DNA from: CAXQZM01 sp965229645
GTDB lineage: Bacteria > Pseudomonadota > Alphaproteobacteria > UBA7985
Length of the DNA: 64,000 nucleotides
NCBI GenBank assembly: GCA_965229645.1
Contig: OZ245893.1
Location: 2,046,001-2,110,000, forward strand
Direction of reading: 5' to 3'
The position numbers and the translations under genes were made by a program. The notes beneath the pieces are model-generated. The model was not told the DNA's origin and searched no databases. It worked only from the letters and a program-made list of their open reading frames with translations. Shown here piece after piece: positions 48,200-56,068 of this stretch; within the stretch, counting starts at the first letter, position 1; every line of letters begins with the position of its first letter.

Positions 48200-48396
48200 A
48201 TACCAACGGCCAAAAAAGTTGGCACTTTTTTGGCCGTTTTTTGTGTCTCACGGCAGAAACGCTTCGCGTTTCGCCTCCGACGGGCCTTCGCTTTACCCCG
48301 AGGCGCTTTCGCGCTATTCTCGGGGCCGCTACGGGGGCCGCAGTCGCGGCCCTTATACCAGCGAACATAAGAGTCATTCCTGGTCGCCGCTGGTAT
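48200..48396 (-). repeat. TACCAG repeat copy E, full length, inverted
   Basis: 197 bp, nearly identical to copy C. It fills the whole gap between glmM and thiD (both minus). The last base of its left end overlaps the glmM stop codon (TAATACCAGC on the minus strand). Its right end reads TTGGTATAAG directly before thiD. Confidence 0.93.
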
Positions 48397-49751
48397 TAGA
48401 TCGTCACCGCTGCTTCAAGCGCGTCGAGGGTCTGGGTCACCGTCGCGGTCGACTCCGCTTCGACCATGAGGCGCAGCAGGGCTTCGGTGCCCGATTTGCG
48501 GACCACAACCCGGCCTTTGCTGCCCAACGCCGCCTCCGTCGCCGCGAGGGATTGGCGCACGCGCGCGTCCTCCAAAGGATTCGCGCCGCGAAACGCGATA
48601 TGGCGATGGCCCTGCGGGACAGGTTGAAAACAGCGCGTGGCGGCGGAGGCTTCGAGGCCTTTGCGCCGCATGAGGCCCAAAACTTGCAAGGCCGATACCA
48701 ACCCGTCGCCCGTGGTGGAATAGTCGCTAAGGATCATATGGCCCGACTGTTCCCCGCCCAAGCAAGCGCCGATTTCGCGCATCTTGCGCACCACGTGCTT
48801 ATCGCCCACCGGCGTACGAACCAAGCTCAGGCCGCGCGTCCTGAGGTAGGTCTCCAGGCCCAAGTTGGACATAAGGGTGGCGACCACGGTGTCGCCGCGC
48901 AGTCGGTCGGTTTCCTGCAAAAAGGTCGCCAGGGTTGCCAGGATTTGATCGCCATCGACCATGGCCCCTTGCTCATCTACGATGATCAGCCGGTCGGCGT
49001 CTCCGTCCAGAGCGATGCCCATCTGGGCCTGTTCGGCGCGCACCCGCGCCTGCAAGGCTGCGGGCGCGGTCGCGCCGACTTGGTCGTTGATATTGGTGCC
49101 GTTGGGGTCAACGCCCATGGCGATCACTTCCGCGCCCAACTCGTGCAAGACGCGCGGGGCGACCCGGTAGCCCGCCCCGTGAGCGCAATCCAAAACGATC
49201 TTCATACCGTATAAATTCAGATCGCTCGGAAACGAGGATTTGGCCAACTCGATATAGCGTCCGCCAGCCCCGTCGGACCCATCGACGCGGCTGACGCGCC
49301 CGACATCGGTTGCCGGAGCCAGCAAAAAGTCTTCGCCCTCGCGGTCTTGCTTGGCGACCATGTCCTCGATTTGGGTCTCTTGGCGCTCCGAAATTTTGAA
49401 CCCGTCGGCGCCAAAAATCTTTAACCCATTGTCGGCGTAGGGATTATGACTCGCGGAAATCATGAGGCCCATATGCGCGCGCATGGACTTGGTGAGCGCG
49501 GCAATCGCAGGTGTCGGCAAGGGGCCGAGCAGTTGTACATTCCAGCCAACCGATGCAAACCCCGCCACCAGCGCGGGTTCAAAAGTATAGCCCGACAGGC
49601 GCGTATCTTTGCCGATGATCACAAGCGGATTTTTCAGCCCCTCGGGCCGCAAAATATGGCCCGCCGCTTTGGCCACTTTGGTGACGATGGCGGTGGTCAT
49701 GGGAAAAGCATTGGCGGTGCCGCGAATGCCGTCGGTTCCGAATAGGCGCAT
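48396..49751 (-). CDS. glmM: Phosphoglucosamine mutase
   Basis: 451 residues. Converts glucosamine-6-phosphate to glucosamine-1-phosphate for UDP-GlcNAc and the cell envelope. The phosphoserine loop ISASHNPYADNGLK, metal-binding DGDADR, sugar-binding GEQSGHMI, and phosphate-binding RKSGTEALLRLM are all present, so it is intact. Start ATG 49751 (MRLFGTDGIRGTAN). The TAA stop is formed with the first base of a TACCAG repeat. folP lies just upstream in the same direction, as in many genomes. Confidence 0.97.
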   Translation of the reverse strand: MRLFGTDGIRGTANAFPMTTAIVTKVAKAAGHILRPEGLKNPLVIIGKDTRLSGYTFEPALVAGFASVGWNVQLLGPLPTPAIAALTKSMRAHMGLMISASHNPYADNGLKIFGADGFKISERQETQIEDMVAKQDREGEDFLLAPATDVGRVSRVDGSDGAGGRYIELAKSSFPSDLNLYGMKIVLDCAHGAGYRVAPRVLHELGAEVIAMGVDPNGTNINDQVGATAPAALQARVRAEQAQMGIALDGDADRLIIVDEQGAMVDGDQILATLATFLQETDRLRGDTVVATLMSNLGLETYLRTRGLSLVRTPVGDKHVVRKMREIGACLGGEQSGHMILSDYSTTGDGLVSALQVLGLMRRKGLEASAATRCFQPVPQGHRHIAFRGANPLEDARVRQSLAATEAALGSKGRVVVRKSGTEALLRLMVEAESTATVTQTLDALEAAVTI

Positions 49752-49782
49752 GGGCGCGCCTTGACGCGCGCGCCTTGGGGGG

Positions 49783-50652
49783 TCAAGGTGCCCTTAATAT
49801 TTGTTCAGCAATTGTTAAGGCCTGGCGCGTTGCCGCGACGTCGTGGACGCGAAACAGTCGGCAGCCTTGCGACAAGGCCAAGACCTCAGTGGCCAAAGAC
49901 CCTGGCAGGCGCTGATCGGGGGGCAGCGGCCCGAGCCCCGTTGCGGCTTTTTCAATGTACGACTTACGGCTGGCCCCAAGCAGATGCGCGTAAGGCACAT
50001 CGCAAAACTGCCGCAGATTGGCCAAGAGACGCAAATTGTGGTCGAGGGTTTTGCCAAATCCGATACCGACGTCGAGGCAAATCAGGCTGGGGTCCAGCCC
50101 TTGGGCGACCAGGGCCTGCGCGCGCGCCAGCAGGGCCTCGCGCACCTCGGCCACAACGTCGCCATATTGCGGATTGGCTTGCATGGTCTGGGGTTGGCCC
50201 TGCATATGCATGAGGCAAAGCGGTACCCGCAGATCGAGCGCCGTCGCCACCGCATCCCGATCCCCCGTCAGGGCCGTCACGTCGTTCCATATGTGCGCGC
50301 CAGCAGCCACCGCGGCGCGCGCGGTGCTGGCGTGGCGCGTGTCGATCGACAGGCGCACGGGCTGACCCGCCAGCGCCTCGATCAGGGGCAGAACGCGGTC
50401 CTGTTCTTGGGCGGGCGAGACTGGCGTGGCTCCTGGGCGGGTGCTTTCCCCGCCCAGGTCCAGAATGTCGGCGCCCTCGGCGATGAGCCGACGCGCCTGG
50501 GCCAAGGCGGCGCTGGGGTCTCGGAATTTCCCCCCGTCGGAAAAGCTATCGGGCGTGAGGTTGAGGACGCCCATGAGGCGCGGCGTCGCCAGGCTTAGGC
50601 CCGCCCAAACCTTATCCTCCTGCTGGGATCTGCCCCGCACTGAGACCCCCAA
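49783..50652 (-). CDS. folP: Dihydropteroate synthase
   Basis: About 285 residues. Joins p-aminobenzoate to dihydropterin pyrophosphate in folate synthesis; the sulfonamide target. Signatures: GVLNLTPDSFSDGG, ADILDLGGESTRPGA, DVGIGFGKTLDHNL and LGASRKSYIEK. The start is uncertain: TTG 50652 or GTG 50640 are both in frame, and no clear ATG is available. It lies 31 bp before glmM, probably the same operon. Confidence 0.95.
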   Translation of the reverse strand: MGVSVRGRSQQEDKVWAGLSLATPRLMGVLNLTPDSFSDGGKFRDPSAALAQARRLIAEGADILDLGGESTRPGATPVSPAQEQDRVLPLIEALAGQPVRLSIDTRHASTARAAVAAGAHIWNDVTALTGDRDAVATALDLRVPLCLMHMQGQPQTMQANPQYGDVVAEVREALLARAQALVAQGLDPSLICLDVGIGFGKTLDHNLRLLANLRQFCDVPYAHLLGASRKSYIEKAATGLGPLPPDQRLPGSLATEVLALSQGCRLFRVHDVAATRQALTIAEQILRAP

Positions 50653-50664
50653 AGAAACGCACCC

Positions 50665-51069
50665 CTAAAGTCGATAAAACCGGGCACGCGCGCCCCGCTC
50701 AATGCCCGCTGCGATCAACCGATCGATATTGAGGGCGTGGCGCAGCATCTCCAAAATCGACATCTCCTCGGGCGCGACTTTCCCATCGCTTGCCGCGATA
50801 TCGAGCGCGAACGCATAGGCGGTTTCCGCCAAGGGACCATTGAGCTTATCGACGATGGAGGCGACGATCAGGTCCAGGCCATCCTCCTGAGCCAGGGCGG
50901 CGGCGCACGCCTCGGTAATCGGGCGCAACTGTTCTGGATCGAAACCCTCAAAAATGGGCGCATCGCGGATGATTCGGCCAATGCTGGCGATCTCCGCGTC
51001 TTGCATCGATCCGTCCGAGGCGGAAATCAACACCATGGCATGAACAAGGGCTTCGTGGTGGGCGGACAT
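50665..51069 (-). CDS. TerB-like / DUF533-like helical protein
   Basis: 134 residues from ATG 51069, preceded by AGAGGA at ideal spacing. All-helical with the tellurite-resistance TerB pattern: HAMVLISASDGSMQDAEIAS in the first helix pair and ALDIAASDGKVAPEEMSILE in the second, each with an acidic SDG/AE-type loop that binds metal in TerB homologues. Cytoplasmic, no signal. Role unknown; a general stress or envelope-associated role is suggested for the family, not demonstrated. It lies 13 bp upstream of folP, so the two may be cotranscribed. Confidence 0.8.
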   Translation of the reverse strand: MSAHHEALVHAMVLISASDGSMQDAEIASIGRIIRDAPIFEGFDPEQLRPITEACAAALAQEDGLDLIVASIVDKLNGPLAETAYAFALDIAASDGKVAPEEMSILEMLRHALNIDRLIAAGIERGARARFYRL

Positions 51070-51082
51070 GCGGGTTTCCTCT

Positions 51083-51118
51083 CTATTCCTATAAGCAACG
51101 CAATTCCTATAAGCAACG
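51083..51118. repeat. Tandem 18-bp duplication upstream of the TerB-like gene
   Basis: ATTCCTATAAGCAACGCA twice in succession, in the leader of the TerB-like gene 14 bp before its ATG. It could be a slippage product or a duplicated regulator site. The rest of 51119-51350 shows no gene. Confidence 0.8.
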
Positions 51119-51350
51119 CAAGTCGCGTTGAGTTTGGTCCTCAATAGGGAGTGACGCAGGGAAAGCCAACTAGGTACCGCGCTTGTATGAGGGCCCAAGG
51201 CCCGATGCTTGTTGCTATTCAGGCAAGTGGCCTTCGGTCTTCGCTGGCGCGGAGGGTCCCGACGGCGGTGCGACCTGGCCTCGGCGATAAAAGCGCCCTT
51301 TTGGCCCGTTGGGATCACCTTTCCCCAGTCCCCTGATTTAGAACGGGCGC

Positions 51351-52061
51351 ATGATCGACCGTCAAATCGTTCTCGATACGGAAACCACAGGCCTTGACCC
51401 CAAGCAAGGCGACCGCCTCGTCGAAATTGGCTGCGTCGAGATTGCCGACCTCGTTCCCACGGGTCGCACCTACCAGGTCTATCTGAATCCCGAGCGATCC
51501 ATGAGCGCGGGCGCCTCCCAAATCACGGGCATTACCGACGATCAGCTCAAAAGCTGTCCCCGATTCGCCGAGGTCGTCGAGGAATTTCTGGCCTTCCTGG
51601 GCGATGCGCCGCTGGTGATCCACAACGCAGCCTTCGATGTCGGTTTTATCGACGCGGAGCTCGCGCGGCTTGACTTCCCGCCCCTGGACCCCGCGCGCGT
51701 CATCGACACGCTGGCCCTCGCGCGCAAAAAATTTCCAGGGCAAAAGAATAGCTTGGATGCCCTCTGCCGTCGCTTGGGGGTCGATAATAGCAACCGATCT
51801 CTTCATGGGGCTTTGCTCGATTCGGAGATCCTAGCGGAGGTTTATGCGGAACTCTCTGGGGGCCGTCAGCGAGGCCTCAGCCTGGGCGGCGACAACGCGC
51901 CCCTGGGGGCCTCGGCCCTGGCCGCGCAAACGCTCGCCGCCGACTTGCGTCCGACGGGCGTCCAACGCCCCCTCCGGCCCCATGCGCCCACCGCCGAGGA
52001 ACGGGAAGCACACGCAGCTTTTTTGCAAAACCAGGTCAAAAACGCCATTTGGACGCGCTGA
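51351..52061 (+). CDS. dnaQ: DNA polymerase III epsilon subunit (3'-5' exonuclease)
   Basis: 236 residues. Proofreading subunit of the replicative polymerase. DEDDh motifs: ExoI LDTETTGLDP, ExoII HNAAFDVGFID, ExoIII HGALLDSEILAEVY. The C-terminal tail, proline/alanine-rich with HAAFLQNQVKNAIW, fits the alpha-subunit-binding region. Start ATG 51351. It lies 635 bp upstream of dnaA in the same direction. The end of dnaQ and the gap before dnaA hold no other gene. Confidence 0.96.
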   Translation: MIDRQIVLDTETTGLDPKQGDRLVEIGCVEIADLVPTGRTYQVYLNPERSMSAGASQITGITDDQLKSCPRFAEVVEEFLAFLGDAPLVIHNAAFDVGFIDAELARLDFPPLDPARVIDTLALARKKFPGQKNSLDALCRRLGVDNSNRSLHGALLDSEILAEVYAELSGGRQRGLSLGGDNAPLGASALAAQTLAADLRPTGVQRPLRPHAPTAEEREAHAAFLQNQVKNAIWTR

Positions 52062-52600
52062 ACGGGGCGAATGGACGGGGCTGTTTGCAATGTCGAACCG
52101 ACGTTAGATTCCGCTTAGGGCAGCGAATCGTTTCGACAGGGCAGAGACCCAAGTTTCAGTCAATTTTTCACAGATCGACAAAGATCGGCGGACGGGAGGA
52201 ACGCCCCAAGGAGAATCCCCAAGGTCGGAGTCGGTGCCTTAACCCGCTGATAAGTTTATGTTTTTGATCAGAGGCACCAACAAGGTCCCACAAGCGCGGA
52301 AGGGGCGTCAATAAATTTATTTGCGATTCGACGGAAAAAGTTTTCGGGTCGGCCCTTGGCAGGTCGCAAAACCTTCGCCTATGTCGATGGCGTTGCAATC
52401 CTCATCGAGCGTCTGGCGTCGCCAAGTCCTGACTTATGCAGGCCCAGCGCGTCAAGCACCGACGGGCCTAAGGAGGGAGGGTGTCAAAGCCCCAAGACCT
52501 GGGAGATTCGCTGGTTCGGAGGCCAAGGAGGATTGAAGAATTCGCGGGCTTGGATCACCACGCCGCCACGTTGTTTTTGGGTTTTTTGGAGGTTGATATG
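52062..52600. other. Gene-free region upstream of dnaA
   Basis: No convincing gene. One sequence fits a DnaA-box consensus loosely (TTTTTCACA at 52164-52172). Two AT-rich patches occur (GATAAGTTTATGTTTTTGATC near 52250; AATAAATTTATT near 52309). A long-range GGTGCCT/AGGCACC pairing brackets the first patch. This could be the dnaA leader or part of an origin, but a single weak box does not support calling oriC. Confidence 0.4.
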
Positions 52601-52697
52601 ATACCAGCGGAGATTGAGAAGGGCTCTTATGTTCGCTGGTATAGGGGCCGCGACGGCGGCCCCCGTGCGCGCATACCCTGGGGCGGAGCGCTGGTAT
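52601..52697 (+). repeat. TACCAG repeat copy F, 97 bp, fused to the dnaA start
   Basis: Left palindrome ATACCAGCG...TTCGCTGGTAT, a GGCCGCGACGGCGGCC stem, and a right end GCGCTGGTAT. The right end overlaps the ATG of dnaA, and a GGAG at 52685-52688 inside it lies 7 nt before that ATG. Confidence 0.85.
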
Positions 52698-54210
52698 GAA
52701 CCCAAGTATGAGCCAGGCCAAGAACCAGAGCGTGGATGGGCAAACGGGCGACGCGCCCGTTTTGGATCAGCAGTCAAAGCTGGAGGCGGCGTGGGCGCGG
52801 ATCCGGGACCGGTTGCAGACCGAGTTTGGCGATTCGACCTATAGATCATGGCTTAAGCCCCTCGAGCTCGCGGATTTTGACACCTACCGCTTGCGCCTGT
52901 CCGTACCGTCGCGCTTCGTGCGCGATTGGGTCCAGGCCAACTATGCCGCGCGTCTTCGCACACTTTGGTGCGGGGAATTTGCGACCATCCAGTCGGTCGA
53001 GATTATCGTGCGTGTCAGCGAACGGCCCAACCAAATTCAGGCGCAACCGCACACCCCATCCAATCTGCCGCCGCTGGCCAGGGGGTTGAGCGATCAGGTC
53101 TCGGCGGCCAAACCCGCTCGCATCCTAAGGGGGGGCCGCGCCTTTGCCGATACTTCCAAAGATCCCTCAACGGGCCTAATTTTTGGCGAGGCGACGCCGC
53201 TGGACCGGCGCTGCACCTTCGAACGATTTGTCGTTGGTAAACCCAATGAGCTTGCGTTCGCCGCCGCCCAGCGCGTTGCCGATTCCAGCCAAGTCGCTTT
53301 TAACCCCCTATTCCTTTACGGCGGCGTCGGCCTGGGCAAAACCCACCTCATGCACGCCATCGCCTGGCGCCTGAAGGAGGTGGAGCCCGAACGGCAAGTT
53401 GTCTATCTTTCCGCAGAAAAATTCATGTGGCAGTTTGTGACCGCGCTACGGAACAAGAAGATGATGGAGTTCAAACAAGCCTTTCGGACCGTCGATGTGC
53501 TCATGATCGATGATATTCAGTTCATCAGCGGCAAAGAAGCGAGCCAGGAGGAGTTCTTCCATACTTTCAACGCCCTCGTTGATCAAAATCACCAAATTAT
53601 CGTCTCGGCGGATCGCCCGCCCCAAGAATTGCAGGGCCTCGAAGACCGACTGAAGTCGCGGCTGGGATGGGGCTTGGTGGCGGATTTGCAGCCGACAACC
53701 TATGATTTGCGGCTGGGCATTTTGGAGAGCAAGGCCGACCATCTGCCCATCGAAATCCCGCCGCAAGTCTTGGAGTTCTTGGCCTATCGCATCTCCTCCA
53801 ACGTTCGTGAGTTGGAAGGCGCGCTCAATCGCCTCGTCGCCCATTCCACCTTGATCGGCGGCCAGGTCACCCTGGTCATGGCCCAGGAAGTGCTCAAAGA
53901 CGTGTTGCGCGCCAACGATCGTCGGATCACCATCGAAGAAATCCAGAAGAAGGTCGCCGATCACTTTGCGATTCCCACGAGTGAAATGCACTCCTCCCGC
54001 CGGGCGCGCTCGGTCGCTCGCCCGCGGCAAGTCGCCATGTACCTGTCCAAGCAGCTAACGTCGCGGTCCTTGCCCGAGATCGGACGGCGCTTTGGCGGGC
54101 GCGATCATACAACCGTCATGCACGCCATTCGCAAAGTCGAAGAACTGCGGGGAGCCGACAACGGGTTTGACGAAGACGTCGATCTGCTTCGTCGCGTCTT
54201 GGAGGGCTAG
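52696..54210 (+). CDS. dnaA: Chromosomal replication initiator DnaA
   Basis: 504 residues. Binds DnaA boxes and melts oriC. Domain I (~30-100; SYRSWLKPLELADF), linker, AAA+ domain with Walker A GGVGLGKTH and Walker B VLMIDDIQFI, arginine-finger box VADLQPTTYDLRLGIL, and domain IV with the DnaA signature GRDHTTVMHAIRKV. ATG 52696 comes from the end of a TACCAG repeat, which also supplies a GGAG at good spacing; ATG 52708 (MSQAKNQSV) is the alternative and lacks a Shine-Dalgarno sequence. The native N-terminus may thus begin at 52708 or have been remodelled. It is convergent with the hydroxylase gene, overlapping by 4 bp at their ends. Confidence 0.97.
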   Translation: MNPSMSQAKNQSVDGQTGDAPVLDQQSKLEAAWARIRDRLQTEFGDSTYRSWLKPLELADFDTYRLRLSVPSRFVRDWVQANYAARLRTLWCGEFATIQSVEIIVRVSERPNQIQAQPHTPSNLPPLARGLSDQVSAAKPARILRGGRAFADTSKDPSTGLIFGEATPLDRRCTFERFVVGKPNELAFAAAQRVADSSQVAFNPLFLYGGVGLGKTHLMHAIAWRLKEVEPERQVVYLSAEKFMWQFVTALRNKKMMEFKQAFRTVDVLMIDDIQFISGKEASQEEFFHTFNALVDQNHQIIVSADRPPQELQGLEDRLKSRLGWGLVADLQPTTYDLRLGILESKADHLPIEIPPQVLEFLAYRISSNVRELEGALNRLVAHSTLIGGQVTLVMAQEVLKDVLRANDRRITIEEIQKKVADHFAIPTSEMHSSRRARSVARPRQVAMYLSKQLTSRSLPEIGRRFGGRDHTTVMHAIRKVEELRGADNGFDEDVDLLRRVLEG

Positions 54211-55220
54211 GTCCCGAGACTTCGAGAGTGGTTGATTTCTTTGTGGCGGCGGTTCCCTTGCTGAACCGGTATAGGCCCGTCCTCAGTGCCGTCGTGAAAG
54301 GTTCCAAACCACTGGTCCCAGGGGGTTTCATAGGTTCCGTAGTTGCAGTCAAAAAACCGATGATGGAGTTGATGGAAAAAATCGCCGACGGCGATTCCGC
54401 CGCGCTTGCCGATCTTGAGCTTGTCAAACCCCGCGTGCGAGGTCGGCGCGCCGATGCCGTGGTGAAACATGAGAAACAAGATGTGGACGGGATGGGCGGG
54501 AACGATCAAGAAAATCAGCACGTCGGTCATCAAAATAAAGCTCTCAACCGGATGCATGGCCAGGCCCGACCACGGCCCCGTATTGAGGTTCTTATGATGC
54601 CAAGAATGCACATAGCGAAACAGAAATTTGGTATGCAGCAGACGGTGGTGGGCGTAGAAATAGAACCCTGCCCAGATCGGCACCAACGCGATCAGCAGCC
54701 CGCACAGGATGGGATTGGCCGCAAATGTGAGCGGCGTCACCCAAGCGTTGGCGTAGGCAAGCCACATAAGCACTTCAAACAAGGTCCAGAACTGCAAAGC
54801 AACGCAGGACCAAAGCACATTGTCCCAGACTTGATTGCGAAAAAAGTAGGTTTTCGGACCCCGCATTAGCGGGCGCATGTCGTAGCGGAACGCGGCCCCC
54901 TGCACCTTAAGCCCCCACAGCAAGACATGCAGACCGCCCGCAACGATCAGCAAGATCGCCGCATTGCGAACCCAGATTTCGGCGACCCACCCGACGGCGA
55001 GCCGCTGCATCCGCGCCAGATCGGGCGTGAAAAAGGCCCAAACCAGAATCGCCGCGACCAGAAACAAGCAACGCGTGCCCAGAGGATTCCAACTGCGCAA
55101 CAGGTAGGCGCCAGCCGCCAGCGGCCGCAACGGCCAGTGCCAATAGGGCGCAGGCTTAAGCGGCAAGGCGGGGGTGAAGTTCCAACCCCGACGCGACGGC
55201 TTGGCTTGGTCTGGTTCCAT
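54207..55220 (-). CDS. Fatty acid hydroxylase / sterol desaturase family protein
   Basis: 337 residues from ATG 55220; the frame is open further upstream (ATG 55274). An integral membrane di-iron oxidoreductase. Histidine clusters: HHRLLHT, HSWHHKN and FHQLHHRFFD. Several spans precede them (e.g. LFLVAAILVWAFF, NAAILLIVAGGLHVLLWGL). The substrate is unknown; members hydroxylate or desaturate lipids, carotenoids or sterols. It stands alone, convergent with dnaA. Confidence 0.85.
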   Translation of the reverse strand: MEPDQAKPSRRGWNFTPALPLKPAPYWHWPLRPLAAGAYLLRSWNPLGTRCLFLVAAILVWAFFTPDLARMQRLAVGWVAEIWVRNAAILLIVAGGLHVLLWGLKVQGAAFRYDMRPLMRGPKTYFFRNQVWDNVLWSCVALQFWTLFEVLMWLAYANAWVTPLTFAANPILCGLLIALVPIWAGFYFYAHHRLLHTKFLFRYVHSWHHKNLNTGPWSGLAMHPVESFILMTDVLIFLIVPAHPVHILFLMFHHGIGAPTSHAGFDKLKIGKRGGIAVGDFFHQLHHRFFDCNYGTYETPWDQWFGTFHDGTEDGPIPVQQGNRRHKEINHSRSLGT

Positions 55221-55353
55221 GAGCTCGTCCCCCAAAACAGGGACCTTGTGACCTGCTTTGCCTGGGCGGGACATTCCTAAAGCGACACATCCCGTGTCGC
55301 CCAGGGCCAGCGTACACAAACGCCACTGCCTCGCAAACTTAAATCTTCCGCGA

Positions 55354-55383
55354 CAAAAAACAGGCTAGGTCAGAGACCTAGCC
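55354..55383 (-). terminator. Rho-independent terminator of hsp20
   Basis: On the minus strand GGCTAGGTC-TCT-GACCTAGCC is followed by TGTTTTTT. A perfect 9-bp stem and T-run, 25 bp after the hsp20 stop. Confidence 0.93.
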
Positions 55384-55407
55384 TGCGTCTTTAAGATGGG
55401 ATCAGAT

Positions 55408-55887
55408 CTAAGCGGCTTTGCTTTCGATCACGCGCGACTGCGCGGGGCTCTGGCCTTGGCCTATCTCGATCTTGCGTGGCTTCAAAGCCTCGGGCACTTG
55501 GCGCAGCAGATCTACGTGCAACAAGCCATTTTGCAAGTGCGCATGGGTGACATGGATATGATCGGCGAGCTGGAAACGACGTTCGAACGAGCGGTTGGCG
55601 ATGCCCCGATGCAAATAGACCGTATTGGCCGCAGCTTGATCGTCGGATTTTTGCTTCTTGGCCTTGATGATCAGCGTATGTTCCTGAACCGTGATGTCGA
55701 TTTCAGAGTCGGCAAAGCCCGCCACCGCCATGGTGATGCGGTAGTCGTCTTCCGAGACCTTTTCGATATTGTAAGGAGGGTAAGCGCTGGCTTGTTCGTC
55801 CATGCGCAAGGCCCGATCGGCCAGCTGGCTCACACGGTCAAAACCTACGGCAGACCGAAACAGGGGGGTGAAGTCGTAAGTCGGCAT
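55408..55887 (-). CDS. Small heat shock protein, Hsp20 family (IbpA-type)
   Basis: 159 residues. ATP-independent chaperone that keeps unfolded proteins soluble. The IbpA-like N-terminus is MPTYDFTPLFRSAVGFDRVS; the alpha-crystallin domain runs from about residue 38 (YPPYNIEKVSEDDYRITMAV) to NGLLHVDLLRQVPEALKP. The C-terminal IxI-like motif is KIEIG. AAAGGATG lies before the ATG. The leader contains a CCAGGCA/TGCCTGG stem (55922-55957) that might be a thermosensor, but no ROSE signature is clear. Confidence 0.93.
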   Translation of the reverse strand: MPTYDFTPLFRSAVGFDRVSQLADRALRMDEQASAYPPYNIEKVSEDDYRITMAVAGFADSEIDITVQEHTLIIKAKKQKSDDQAAANTVYLHRGIANRSFERRFQLADHIHVTHAHLQNGLLHVDLLRQVPEALKPRKIEIGQGQSPAQSRVIESKAA

Positions 55888-56045
55888 AAAATCATCCTTT
55901 TGTTAAGCGACAATAGAGGGTGGCCCAGGCAACTGGCGCCAACTGTCCGATGCCTGGCCCCCTCATTCGGCGGGCCTACCTCGGTCAGTACAGGGCAAGT
56001 GGGGATGATTTGGGTCGTGTCAAGAGGTGCGGACGTTCCTTAACG

Positions 56046-56066
56046 CGCCTCCAGCGCTTGGAGGCG
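56046..56066 (-). terminator. Hairpin after fabB
   Basis: CGCCTCCA-GCGCT-TGGAGGCG, an 8-bp perfect stem directly after the fabB stop. It has no T-run, so it is at best a weak terminator or a 3' stabiliser. Confidence 0.5.
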
Positions 56067-56068
56067 GA

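Noticed and set aside
47374..48300. TPP riboswitch before thiD
   Set aside because: The upstream sequence is a TACCAG repeat copy; no thi-box core is visible.
52062..52600. Chromosomal replication origin upstream of dnaA
   Set aside because: Only one weak DnaA-box-like sequence and two AT-rich patches; a cluster of boxes is not present.
55888..55970. ROSE-type RNA thermometer before hsp20
   Set aside because: A leader stem is present, but the conserved ROSE motif next to the Shine-Dalgarno sequence is not clear.
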